Shown here in pieces: positions 1 through 8,364 of a stretch of DNA of 45,922 nucleotides (position 1 is its first letter; each line of letters begins with the position of its first letter). The position numbers and the translations under genes were made by a program. Origin of the DNA: JAFGED01 sp964551295 (lineage in GTDB: Bacteria > Chloroflexota > Anaerolineae > B4-G1); the NCBI GenBank assembly GCA_964551295.1, contig CAZKDJ010000009.1:1-45922 (forward strand), given 5' to 3'. The notes beneath the pieces were generated by a model that had not been told where the DNA came from, searched no databases, and was given only the letters and a program-made list of their open reading frames with translations.

Positions 1-814
1 TGATCGTTTGGCTATTGGAAGCGGTGGCGTGGCCATGTACACCGCTGGCCCAGGTGGAATTAGAGTGGCTTTCGCCGTAGACGCCGTAGGTACCGCCGCT
101 GGTGGCGCTGGCGCGGCCGAACACGCCCCGGCCAGAAGTGGAGAGACTCTCACCGGAGACACCGTAGGTTTGGCCGCTGACGGCACCGGCATAGCCAAAC
201 ACGCCTTTGGCTCCGTCGGAACTGCTGTCGCTCCGCCCGTTGATGCCCACGGTGGTGCCGGTGGCAGCGCTGGCATAGCCGCGTAGGGCCCTTGAGCCGG
301 TGGCGCTGCGTCTATTCTGGACAATGAGTGTGGATACTTCATCTGATCCTGCAATGGTCGCCCCTGGGCGCAGGCTGAGGGCGTAGGGCACAGGCATGAT
401 CTCGCGGCAGCCGACGGCAGTGCCGCCAACCTCTACCGCCAATCACAGCCCCTGTCCGTTAAAGTCGTCGTGGGTGACGTCCAGCCCCACGTCGAACAGC
501 CCATCGGTCACCTGTACGCCGTTCTTGGTGACACTCTCCACCGGAGTGCCGGAACAATCGTCCTGGGTGTAGAATTGAAAGATCATATCGCGTGTGCCGG
601 CCACTGGGCTGCCATCCTCCTTGAGCACGCCCTGGTAGCTGATGCGGCTGTTCACCGTGGCGGCGATGGAGACGTTCCCTGCGTCAGATCCAGAGTGCGT
701 CCCAGGCAGTTGAGACTCTCCTTCTGGCCCGGGATCCTGGGCGGTAACTCCTCCCACGATCAGCAGCAAGGCCAGCAGGGTGATCAACGTTGTCGTGAAG
801 AATTTGCGATTCAT
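1..814 (-). pseudogene. Secreted repeat-bearing surface protein, interrupted by in-frame TGA; runs off the left edge
   Basis: The reading frame opens with a signal peptide (MNRKFFTTTLITLLALLLI) and an AAAGGAG ribosome site seven bases before the ATG. A domain starting ISYQGVLKEDGSP and ending DDFNGQG follows, the same fold type as the SYQGQV protein at 43426. At 443-445 the frame meets TGA between CTG and TTG, where a Trp would be expected (LWL). Beyond it, the same frame runs on without another stop to base 1. It encodes PVPYALSL and then about four short repeats of the kind GVFGYAxAxSGxTYGV, common in large Chloroflexota cell-surface proteins. A single TGG-to-TGA change or a base-call error explains the break. 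Last gene of a minus-strand group. Its function is unknown and a surface role is inferred. Confidence 0.7.
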
Positions 815-858
815 CGTGTTCTCCTTTCATTCTGTTTTGTGTATACGGTCCCGTTTCG

Positions 859-1110
859 CTAGAAATCCCTCAGCACCATCGGCAGGTAGATTCTGTACGC
901 TGCCTCTGCGCCACACCAAAAGCCAGCGCAGAGGTCGTGGGTCCCGTTGCTGTCCGCACCCACCACCGCCTGCCCGACGGTGGTATCGCTGCCGCCCCCG
1001 CCGCCGATGGTCCACCAGTCTATGCTGGGTCCATTCGCGGCAGCTGCGGCTACTCCTGTCAAGAGCAGGCTGACGACCAGCGCACCGAGTATCATCCATT
1101 TCTTTTTCAC
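859..1110 (-). CDS. Short secreted protein with GGGGG motif and IYLPMVLRDF C-terminus
   Basis: This 83-residue protein starts at GTG 1108-1110, preceded by AAAGGAG with seven bases of spacing. It begins VKKKWMILGALVVSLLL, a signal peptide or anchor ending near AAAANG. The mature part holds IDWWTIGGGGGSD, VGQAVVG and AGFWCG, and ends IYLPMVLRDF. The protein at 45125 has the same order of motifs (VGWWVFGGGGG, LGQPVIG, AGYWYG, VYLPLVLKE) with a long insert before the tail. Both sit next to a SYQG-type surface protein. No enzymatic motif is visible. I infer a secreted or surface-attached role. Upstream in-frame codons would extend it to 1179, but they lack a ribosome site and break the signal peptide. 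Confidence 0.72.
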   Translation of the reverse strand: MKKKWMILGALVVSLLLTGVAAAAANGPSIDWWTIGGGGGSDTTVGQAVVGADSNGTHDLCAGFWCGAEAAYRIYLPMVLRDF

Positions 1111-1204
1111 ATCGTGTCTCCTTTCTGTTGTTTCACTTGGTAAGCGTTCGAAAACTGTTTTGTGGTTTTCCTGTATCATCTTTTACTAGTCCCTTCTTCG
1201 TCTA

Positions 1205-1423
1205 TCACCTCCTATGATTATTTGTTGATTCCCCTTGGCCGGCCAACTCGGCCTGTAAGAAGGTCACCAGCGCCTGCAAGCTGTCGAACCCCCGCCGGCG
1301 TCGGCCATGTAGGACCTCCTCCAGGGAAAAGCGCCAATGGGGCTTTTCGTCGGGAGCGGTTTCTCCTTCCTGCCAGCAGCGCAGCAGGTAGGCGCGATGC
1401 GGGTCGCTTTTCTCTTTGTGCAT
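1205..1423 (-). CDS. Small conserved hypothetical protein
   Basis: This is a 72-residue basic cytosolic protein starting MHKEKSDPHRAYLLRCWQ. It contains WRFSLEEVLHGRRRRGF and a C-terminal helix (LQALVTFLQAELAG). It has no signal peptide or membrane segment. The ATG at 1421-1423 follows AAGGTGA at suitable spacing; a GTG two codons upstream (1429) is an alternative start. I recall similar HRAYLLRCWQ small proteins beside secreted-protein genes in Anaerolineae, but that is memory and not a search. It is the first gene of the minus-strand group 1423-1, which suggests co-expression with the two secreted products. Function unknown. Confidence 0.6.
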   Translation of the reverse strand: MHKEKSDPHRAYLLRCWQEGETAPDEKPHWRFSLEEVLHGRRRRGFDSLQALVTFLQAELAGQGESTNNHRR

Positions 1424-1476
1424 CGTCACTCACCTTGAATGGGGTATGACTAAAATTGGTCGAGAAGCTCGCTCGC

Positions 1477-1650
1477 CCGATGATGAATCATCGGCCTAAG
1501 CAGACCCAAGGGCGATAAATCGCCCTCCAATAGTCTGCTTCGGCAGGCTTGCGCTTCACGTCCAAAGGGCTTTCTGCCCAAGGGGTAGACCTCAGCCTGG
1601 TGATTCATCGCCAGGCGCGGGCTTCTGTTTGATGGCGAGAATGCTCTCGT
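1477..1650. repeat. Hairpin-rich intergenic element
   Basis: The 416-bp spacer between the minus-strand operon and the SARP gene holds a run of inverted repeats. CCGATGAT/ATCATCGG lies at 1477-1494 (2-nt loop). A nested pair has an outer AAGCAGAC/GTCTGCTT at 1498-1505 and 1533-1540 and an inner AGGGCGAT/ATCGCCCT at 1509-1526. Shorter stems are GGGC/GCCC near 1567-1579, CCTGG/CCAGG near 1596-1615 and CGAGA/TCTCG near 1636-1649. No reading frame is supported. REP-like or MITE-derived origin is inferred. Confidence 0.5.
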
Positions 1651-1708
1651 TCGCCCCACTCGCTGTTTTTGCCGCTAAACCATCCAGTTAAAGTGCCAGA
1701 AGCACACC

Positions 1709-1737
1709 TTGTCTTGGACTCGGAATGCTGCTATAGT
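1709..1737 (+). promoter_or_regulatory. Putative sigma-70 promoter of the SARP-family gene
   Basis: TTGTCT at 1709-1714 and TATAGT at 1732-1737 are separated by 17 bp. Transcription would start near 1744, giving a leader of about 95 nt that includes the 11-bp direct repeats. Confidence 0.5.
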
Positions 1738-1779
1738 TACGGAAATCGAGCCGTCAAACACATGTATTGTAGCGCTGAA

Positions 1780-1823
1780 CTCGTAGACGAATCATAGGTA
1801 ACTCATAGGCAACTCATAGGCGA
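1780..1823 (+). promoter_or_regulatory. Four 11-bp direct repeats, possible SARP operator
   Basis: Four 11-mers stand head to tail: ctcgtagacga (1780), atcataggtaa (1791), ctcataggcaa (1802) and ctcataggcga (1813). The heptamer TCATAGG recurs exactly at 1792, 1803 and 1814 with 4-bp spacers. Characterised SARP proteins bind heptamer direct repeats with 11-bp periodicity. The array ends 17 bp before the start codon of a SARP-family gene, so autoregulation is the natural inference. Confidence 0.5.
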
Positions 1824-1839
1824 TTTGAGGGGGAGGGAC

Positions 1840-4800
1840 ATGAAAAGCACGGTCAGCTTGCGATTGCTGGGCACGGTGGAGGTGGAGCGGGAAGGGGAGC
1901 CGGTGGTTGGCTTCCGGTCGCGCAAGGCGCTGGCACTGCTGGGGTACCTGGCGGTGCAGGAACAGCCCGTCCCGCGGGAGCGGCTGGCGGAGCTGCTGTG
2001 GGCGGGCAGGCCGGAGAGGAGAGGGCGGGCGAACCTGACGTGGGTGCTGGGGAGGATAGCAAAGGAGCTGTCGGGCTGCGTACGTGCTGGTCGGCACGCG
2101 GTGCAGTTAGAGCGTGGGGACTCGTATTGGTTGGACGTGGACGCGTTCGAGGAGTTGAGGGAGCAGGGGGATGTGGCCTCGCTGGCGGCGGCGGTGGCGC
2201 TGTATCGAGGCGAGTTCCTGGAGGGACTGGCCCTGGAGGGATGTGCCGAGTTCGAGCTGTGGGTGGTGGGGGAGCAGGAGCGGTGGCGGCGGCGGATGGT
2301 GAACGTGTTGCGGGCGTTGATGGCGCACCACGGGCGGAGCGGGGAGTACGGGGAGGGGTTGGGGTACGGGAGGCGGCTGTTGGAGTTGGAGCCGTGGCAC
2401 GAGGAGGCACACCGGCAGGTGATGCGGCTGCTGGGGTGGAGTGGACGGCGAGGGGCGGCGCTGGCCCAGTACGAGACGTGCTGCCGGGTGCTGGAGGAGG
2501 ATCTGGGGGTGGGGCTGGCGGAGGAGACGGTGCGGCTGTACGAGCAGGTTCGGGACGGGAAGCTGACGGTGCCGGTGGCGGCGGCAGTGCGGCTGCCGGA
2601 TTTCGGGGCGGCGCCGGGGGCGTTCCCGGTAGAGGCGGGCGCAGAACCGGTCTTTGTGGCGCGGGAGGAGGAGTTGGGGCGGTTGGAGGGGGTTTTGGGG
2701 GGGGCTGAGGGGAGAGGGGCGGGTGGTGTTCGTGACGGGAGAGGCGGGGCAGGGAAAGACGGCGCTGATTCAGGAGTTTGCGCGGCGGGCGCAGGGGACG
2801 TACGGAGACCTGGTGGTGGCGTGGGGACACGGGAACGCGCACACATGGATAGGGGACCTGTACCTGCCGTTCCGGGAGGTGCTGGGATCGTTGGCCGGGG
2901 ACGTGGAGGGGCAATGGAAGGCCGGGGCGATGGGGCGGGAGCAGGCGCGCCGGTTGTGGGCGACGCTGCCGCTGACGGTGCAGGCGCTGGTGGAGGTGGG
3001 GCCAGACCTGATCGACACCTTTGTGGCGGGGAGTGCGCTGATGGGGCGGGCGGCGGCGCTGGAGACGATGACGCCGGGGAAGGGAGAGTGGCTGGAGCGG
3101 CTGGAGGGGTTGATGGCGCGCCGGGCGGCGGCGCCGGGTCCGCCCAACTTACAGCAGAGCGACCTGTTCGAGCAGTACACGCGGGTGATGAGAGAGTTGG
3201 CGGAGGAGAGGCCGCTGGTGGTGGTGTTGGACGACTTGCAGTGGGTGGACGTGGGATCGGCAAGCCTGCTGTTCCACCTGGGGAGGCGGATAGGGGGCAG
3301 CCGCATCCTGGTGGTGGGAGCCTATCGGCCGGCGGAGGTGGCGATGGGGTGCCCGGCTCCCTCCCCGCGAGAGAGGGGGATGGAGGGGGAGCGAGAGTGG
3401 CATCCTCTCGCGTCTGTGGTGGGAGAGTTGAAGCGGCGATTTGGCGAGATCGAGATTGACCTGGGACAGGCGGAGGGGCGGGAGTTTGTACAAGCCTTTG
3501 TGGATGCCCAGCCCAACCGACTGGGCGGTGCGTTCCGGGAGATGCTGTACCGACAGACCTTGGGCTCCCCCTTTCACCGTCGAGTTGCTGCGCGGGATGC
3601 AGGAGCGAGGGGATTTGGTGCAGGGAGAGGGAGGGCGGTGGGAGGAGGGGGAGGCGCTGGACTGGGAGACGCTGCCGGCGCGGGTGGAGGCGGTGATCGG
3701 GGAGCGAGTGGGGCGGTTGAGCGAGACGTCACGGCGAGTGTTGCAGGTGGCGAGCGTGGAGGGGGAGACGTTCACGGCGGAGGTGGTGGCGCGGGTGAGG
3801 GAGGCTGGCGAGCGGGAGGTGGTGGAGCGGCTGAGCGGGGAGCTGTACCGGGAGCACCGGTTGGTGCGGGCGCAGGGATTGGAGAGGTTGGGGAGTGAGC
3901 GTGTTTTAGGGTCGAACGGGACACCCATCTCTGAGCAACGGCTGTCGCGCTATCGGTTCCGGCACATCCTGTTTCAGAGATACGTGTACAACAGCCTGGA
4001 TCCGGTGGAGCGCGCCTATCTGCACGAGAGCGTGGGGACGACGCTGGAGGAGTTGTATGAGGAGGCTGGGGAGGGGACGACGACCATCGCGGTGCAGTTG
4101 GCGCGGCACTTTCGGGAGGCGGGGGTGGTGGGCAAGGCGGTGGACTACCTGCGGGAGGCCGGGGAGCGGGCGGTGCACATGTCGGCGTACGAGGAGGCAG
4201 TGGCGCACTTTACACGGGGGTTGGCACTGCTGGAGGGTCTGGTGGAGAGCGGCGAAGGTGGGCCAGGATCGCCCGAGCAGCGTATGGAGCGGGCGCGGCG
4301 GGAGCTGATGCTGCGGGTTGGATTGGCGGTCCCCCTGCAGTCTCTCAGGGGGTATGGGGACCCGGAAGTGGGTCGCCTGTACAACCGGGCACGGGAGCTG
4401 TGCCAACAGGTGGGGGAGACGCCCTATCTCCTGCCGGTGCTGTGGTACCTGGCGTTCTATTACTGTGTGCGGGCGGAATACCGGACGGCGTGCGAGCTGG
4501 CGGAGCGGGCCGGGAACCCCCTGGCCACCGCGGCGGCGCATTTCGCAGTCGTGTTTGCCTCCCTGTACATGTTTTGGGAGTGGGTCGAGAGTCGAGTGCA
4601 TCTGGAGCAGGCGGTCGCGCTCTGCCACGATATGCAGGAGCAACGATCCATGCCCTTTCTCTATGGGCAGGACATTGGTGTGATCAGCCTGGCGACGTTG
4701 TGTATAGCTCTGACGTTCCAGGGCTATCCGGACCAGGGCCTGGAGCGAGGTCGGGAAGCCCTGGCTCGTGCGGAGGAGTTAGCCTATCCTCTGACCCAGG

Positions 4801-5447
4801 CTGCCGCGTTTGGCTATCTCGGCCTGTGCTACGTTCATCGCCGAGATCCTCAGATGGCCTGGGAGATGGGGGAGACGTGCCTTCGCTTGTCGTCCGAACA
4901 GGGGTTTGCCTACTGGGCGATATTGGGGAGGTACGATTGCGGCTGGGCGCTGGTCGAGCAGGGACGGGCCGAGGAGGGGGCTGCGCTGATACAGCAGGTG
5001 ATTGCCGATGCCCAGGCCACTGGATGCGAAGAAGCGCGGACGATGCGGCTGGCCGGTTTGGCCGGGGCGTATGGGAAAATGGGGCAAGTCGAGGACGGGC
5101 TTGTCCTGTTGGACGAAGCGCTGGGGTTTGCGCTCAGTAGGGATGAGCATTTTTATGAATCGGAAGTCTATCGGGTCAAGGGGGAGTTGCTCCTGTTGCA
5201 GGGAGAGGAGGCCGAGGCCGAAGCCTGCTTTCAACGCGCTGCTGAGATGGCCGGTCGACTGGGCCTCAGGTTATCGGAGCTGCGGGCCACGGTGAACCTG
5301 TGCCGCCTGTGGCAGGAGCAGGGCCAGCAGCAGAAGGCCAAGGAGCGGTTAGCACAGATCTATGGCTGGTTCAGCGAGGGATTCGATCTAGTGGACTTGC
5401 AGGAGGCCAAGGCATTGCTGGAGGAGTTGGGAGGAGTTGAGGGGTGA
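1840..5447 (+). pseudogene. SARP-family (BTAD-AAA-TPR) transcriptional regulator with two frameshifts
   Basis: A regulator of about 1,200 residues starting at ATG 1840 (GGGAGG just upstream). In order: a winged-helix DNA-binding domain (RLLGTVEVEREGEPV to about residue 95); the BTAD helical repeat domain (to about 245); a STAND-type NTPase with Walker A GEAGQGKTAL and Walker B VVVLDDLQWVD; and a long TPR-rich C-terminal half. Two breaks interrupt it. At the G8 run 2697-2704 the frame must skip one base to reach RVVFVTGEAGQGKT. At C5-T3 3567-3574 it must skip one more to reach GSPFTVELLRGM. Both are extra bases in homopolymers, so sequencing error is at least as likely as true decay. A G/C-rich insert at 3353-3393 encodes PSPRERGMEGERE. 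The B12/opine unit downstream may be a target, which is inference. Confidence 0.8.
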
Positions 5448-5504
5448 TGTTGACATTGCATTCTTTCCGCATATACTTCCTCTTGTGACCGGAGGAGTGA
5501 GAAC

Positions 5505-7172
5505 GTGAAAACTGTTGTCGCTGGCGCGCTGGGCGAGTGCGTCCACGTGGCCGGCGTGCTCAACTTTCTGCGCCTGGCAGAGGCAGCCGGTTGGCGCGTC
5601 GTTTTCCTTGGGCCGGCGGTGTCGGTCGAGGAAGTGTTGGCGGCAGCGCGCCGCGAGAAGGCCGATCTGGTGGGTGTCTCCTACCGGCTGACGCCGGAGA
5701 CGGGCGAGCGGCTGCTGGCCGACTTTGCGGAGGAGGCGGACGATCTGCGCGCTGCCGGCGTGCGCTTCGCTTTCGGCGGCACGCCGCCCGTGGCGGAGCG
5801 CGCCCGCGCCATTGGTTTCTTCGAGCGCGTGTTTGACGGCAGCGAGCCGGCCGAGGCGGTGCTGGCCTATCTCAAGGGCCAGTCCCCTGCCGAACTATTC
5901 GAGGCCGATTTTCCCCAGACGACCGTCGAGCGCATCGCCTGGAAGGCGCCGTTCCCCATCATCCGCCACCACTTTGGCCTGCCGACGGTGGAGGCGACCT
6001 GCGAGGGCATTGTCCACATTGCCGAGGCGCAGGTGCTGGATGTCGTCTCGCTGGGTATCGACCAGGACGCGCAGGCCAACTTTTTCCACCCAGAGCGGCA
6101 GGACGTGCGCCGCACGGGGGCGGGTGGGGTGCCGGTGCGCACGCCGGACGATTACCGCGCGCTCTACGAGGCCAGCCGGCGGGGCAACTTTCCGCTCCTG
6201 CGCTCTTACTCTGGCACCGATGACTTTATTCGCCTGGCAGAGATGTATGTAGAGACGATCGACATCGCCTGGTGCGCCATCCCCATCTTTTGGTTCAACC
6301 AGATGGACGGCCGCGGGCCGTGGGGCTTGGAGGATTCCATTCGCGAGCACCAGCGGGTGATGGCCTGGTACGGCGAGCGCGGCATCCCAGTGGAGCTCAA
6401 CGAGCCGCATCACTGGGGTATGCGCGACGCGCCGGACGTAATCTTTGTCGTCTCGGCCTATCTTTCGGCCTACAACGCTCGCGCTTTTGGCGTGCGCGAT
6501 TATATCGCCCAGATGATGTTCAACAGTCCGCCGGGTCTATCAGACGCGATGGATTTGGCCAAGATGCTGGCCTGTTTGGACATTATCACGCCGCTGGTGA
6601 ATTCCCCCTCCCCTCTTGGGGGAGGGGGGCAGGGGGAGGGGCGCATCTGGCGTCAGACGCGCACCGGTCTCCTGAGCTATCCTCTTGATCCAGACGCGGC
6701 ACGCGCGCACCTGGCGGCCAGCGTCTACTTGCAGATGGCGCTGAAGCCGCACATCGTTCACGTCGTTGGCCACACCGAGGCCCACCACGCCGCGACCGCC
6801 GCCGACGTGATCGAGGCGTGCAAGTTGGCCCGCCGCGCGATAGAGAACGCGCTGCGAGGCCAGCCGGATATGACAGCCGATCCCGCCGTCCAGGAGCGCA
6901 AGGATGAATTGATGCGTGAGGCGCGGGTGACGCTGGAAGCGATTCGCTCGCTGGCCGAGGCGGATGTGCCTGATTCACTCACCGACCCATCCACGCTGGC
7001 GCGGGCGGTGACGACGGGCGTGCTGGACGCGCCCCATCTGCGCAACAACCCTTTCGCCCGCGGGCAGGTCGTCACGCGCATTGATGGGCGAGGTGCGTGT
7101 GTGGCGGTGGATGCGGCGACAGGAAAAGTGCTTTCGGAAGAAGAGCGTATCGGTAGATTGGTAAATTGGTAG
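5505..7172 (+). CDS. Cobalamin-dependent mutase-like protein (GlmS-like B12 domain fused to GlmE-like TIM barrel)
   Basis: A 555-residue protein starting at GTG 5505 with GGAGGAG eight bases upstream. Residues 1-125 resemble the B12 subunit of glutamate mutase: TVVAGALGECVHVAG, then KADLVGVSY and FAFGGTPP. The cobalt-ligand motif DxHxxG appears as C12-V-H14-V-A-G17, keeping His and Gly but with Cys for Asp. Residues from about 145 onward look like a distant GlmE/MutE barrel; the end TTGVLDAPHLRNNPFARG parallels the FETGVMDIPFGPSKYNAG region I recall from GlmE. Substrate residues cannot be assigned, so the isomerised compound is unknown. Residues 366-380 (SPSPLGGGGQGEG) come from a palindromic repeat at 6604-6641, and the last residues (GRLVNW) from another. 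The opine-dehydrogenase-like gene follows 51 bp later, probably in one transcript. Confidence 0.72.
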   Translation: MKTVVAGALGECVHVAGVLNFLRLAEAAGWRVVFLGPAVSVEEVLAAARREKADLVGVSYRLTPETGERLLADFAEEADDLRAAGVRFAFGGTPPVAERARAIGFFERVFDGSEPAEAVLAYLKGQSPAELFEADFPQTTVERIAWKAPFPIIRHHFGLPTVEATCEGIVHIAEAQVLDVVSLGIDQDAQANFFHPERQDVRRTGAGGVPVRTPDDYRALYEASRRGNFPLLRSYSGTDDFIRLAEMYVETIDIAWCAIPIFWFNQMDGRGPWGLEDSIREHQRVMAWYGERGIPVELNEPHHWGMRDAPDVIFVVSAYLSAYNARAFGVRDYIAQMMFNSPPGLSDAMDLAKMLACLDIITPLVNSPSPLGGGGQGEGRIWRQTRTGLLSYPLDPDAARAHLAASVYLQMALKPHIVHVVGHTEAHHAATAADVIEACKLARRAIENALRGQPDMTADPAVQERKDELMREARVTLEAIRSLAEADVPDSLTDPSTLARAVTTGVLDAPHLRNNPFARGQVVTRIDGRGACVAVDAATGKVLSEEERIGRLVNW

Positions 7173-7209
7173 CTGGCAGACGGATTTACCAGCTATACCA
7201 GTTTTCCGA
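7152..7209. repeat. Dispersed repeat with imperfect hairpin at gene 3' end
   Basis: GGTAGATTGGTAAATTGGTAG (split here as GGTAGA and TTGGTAAATTGGTAG) supplies the last codons and TAG stop of the upstream gene. AATTGGTA-GCTGG pairs imperfectly with CCAGCTATACCAGTT. The 15-mer TTGGTAAATTGGTAG at 7158-7172 recurs exactly at 34450-34464. Confidence 0.55.
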
Positions 7210-7223
7210 CTAGGAGGACTTGC

Positions 7224-8324
7224 GTGGCTAAAAAGATGCGCTACACAGTGATCGGCGCCGGAAACGGCGGTAAGACCATGGCCGCTCACCTGGCATTGAT
7301 GGGATTTCCGGTCGTGTTGTACAATCGCACGCCAGAACACATCGCCGTCATCAAGACGCGGGGGGGGATCGACCTGGTAGGTTGTGAGGATGGCCCCAAT
7401 GGTTTCGGCAAGCTGGCATTGGTGACGTCGGATATGGCGGAAGCCCTGGAACGAGCCGACGTGGTGATGGTCGTCGTGCCTGCCACGGCCCACGCCGACA
7501 TCGCCGCGGCGGCAGCGCCGCATTTGTGTGATGGGCAGATCGTCGTGCTACATCCGGGGCGAACGGGTGGAACTCTAGAGTTCATCCATGTGTTACGCCG
7601 GTGTGGCTGTGAGGCTGATGTCACCGTCGCCGAGGCGGAGACGCTGCTCTACGCGGCCCGCTCGGAAGGGCCGGCTCAGGCGCGCATCTTTCGGATCAAG
7701 GATGCGGTCCCTGTAGCGGCCTTGCCGGCAACGCGCACGCCGCGGGTTCTCAAGGCGCTTTCCGGTGCGTATCCTGGTTTCATAGATGGCAATAACGTTC
7801 TCCAGACCGGTCTCAATAACATGGGGGCCATTTTTCACCCGGCGCTGACGCTGCTCAACGCCGGGCGCATCGAGTCGACCGGTGGCGAGTTCCAGTTCTA
7901 TATTGATGGCGTGACCCCCTCGGTGGCGTGTGTCCTGGAGGCGCTGGATCGGGAGCGGGTGACGGTTGCTGCCTCGTTGGGCATACGCGCACGGACGGGA
8001 TTGGAGTGGTTGCGGATGGCGTACGAGGCCACCGGCGAGAACTTGCACGAGGCGATTCACAATCAGCCGGGCTATCGCGGCATTAGGGCGCCGGCTACGC
8101 TGAACCATCGCTACATCACAGAGGACGTGCCGATGAGCTTGGTGCCTATTGCGGCGATAGGGCAGCGGTACGGCGTGCGGGTGCAGGCGATGGACAGTAT
8201 CGTCCGTCTGGCTTGCATCATCCATCGCACCGACTACTGGCGGCGCGGGCGCACACTGGACAGGTTGGGTATTGCGGAGTTGAGCGTGGGAGAGATCACG
8301 CGCTATGTGATGGAGGGTGATTGA
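7224..8324 (+). CDS. NAD(P)-dependent opine dehydrogenase family protein
   Basis: A 366-residue enzyme starting at GTG 7224 after AGGAGG. The N-terminus YTVIGAGNGGKTMAAHLAL is a Rossmann dinucleotide-binding motif (GxGxxG), followed by VVLYNRTP and a helix-rich C-terminal domain. The segments VLHPGRTGGTLEF, ETLLYAARS and NNMGAIFHPALTLLNAGRI fit the NAD/NADP octopine/nopaline dehydrogenase family (PF02317-type). Those enzymes reductively condense an amino acid with a 2-oxo acid, or reverse it. The His in FHP is in the position expected for the catalytic residue. Substrates cannot be read from sequence. Coupling to the B12 mutase-like gene suggests an unusual amino acid as substrate (inference). 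A promoter 41 bp after the stop separates it from pyrG. Confidence 0.8.
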   Translation: MAKKMRYTVIGAGNGGKTMAAHLALMGFPVVLYNRTPEHIAVIKTRGGIDLVGCEDGPNGFGKLALVTSDMAEALERADVVMVVVPATAHADIAAAAAPHLCDGQIVVLHPGRTGGTLEFIHVLRRCGCEADVTVAEAETLLYAARSEGPAQARIFRIKDAVPVAALPATRTPRVLKALSGAYPGFIDGNNVLQTGLNNMGAIFHPALTLLNAGRIESTGGEFQFYIDGVTPSVACVLEALDRERVTVAASLGIRARTGLEWLRMAYEATGENLHEAIHNQPGYRGIRAPATLNHRYITEDVPMSLVPIAAIGQRYGVRVQAMDSIVRLACIIHRTDYWRRGRTLDRLGIAELSVGEITRYVMEGD

Positions 8325-8364
8325 ATAACGTGCAGTTCGTAGCACGCGCTTCAGCGCGCCGAAT

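Noticed and set aside
8..286. 92-codon Gly/Ala-rich frame on the plus strand at the left edge
   Set aside because: It is antisense to the GVFGYA-type repeats of the surface protein, whose repeats and continuity with the signal-peptide part fix the minus strand.
1803..3263. 486-codon open frame on the minus strand, antisense to the SARP gene
   Set aside because: Composition is an artefact of G-rich third positions in the sense strand (Pro/Ser/Ala/Arg only). It has no recognisable domain, and the sense frame has clear BTAD and NTPase motifs.
8344..8360. GCGCGCTTCAGCGCG-type hairpin after the opine-dehydrogenase-like gene as terminator
   Set aside because: The stem is short and followed only by GAATTT, and it lies just ahead of the pyrG -35 box. 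Not strong enough to call.
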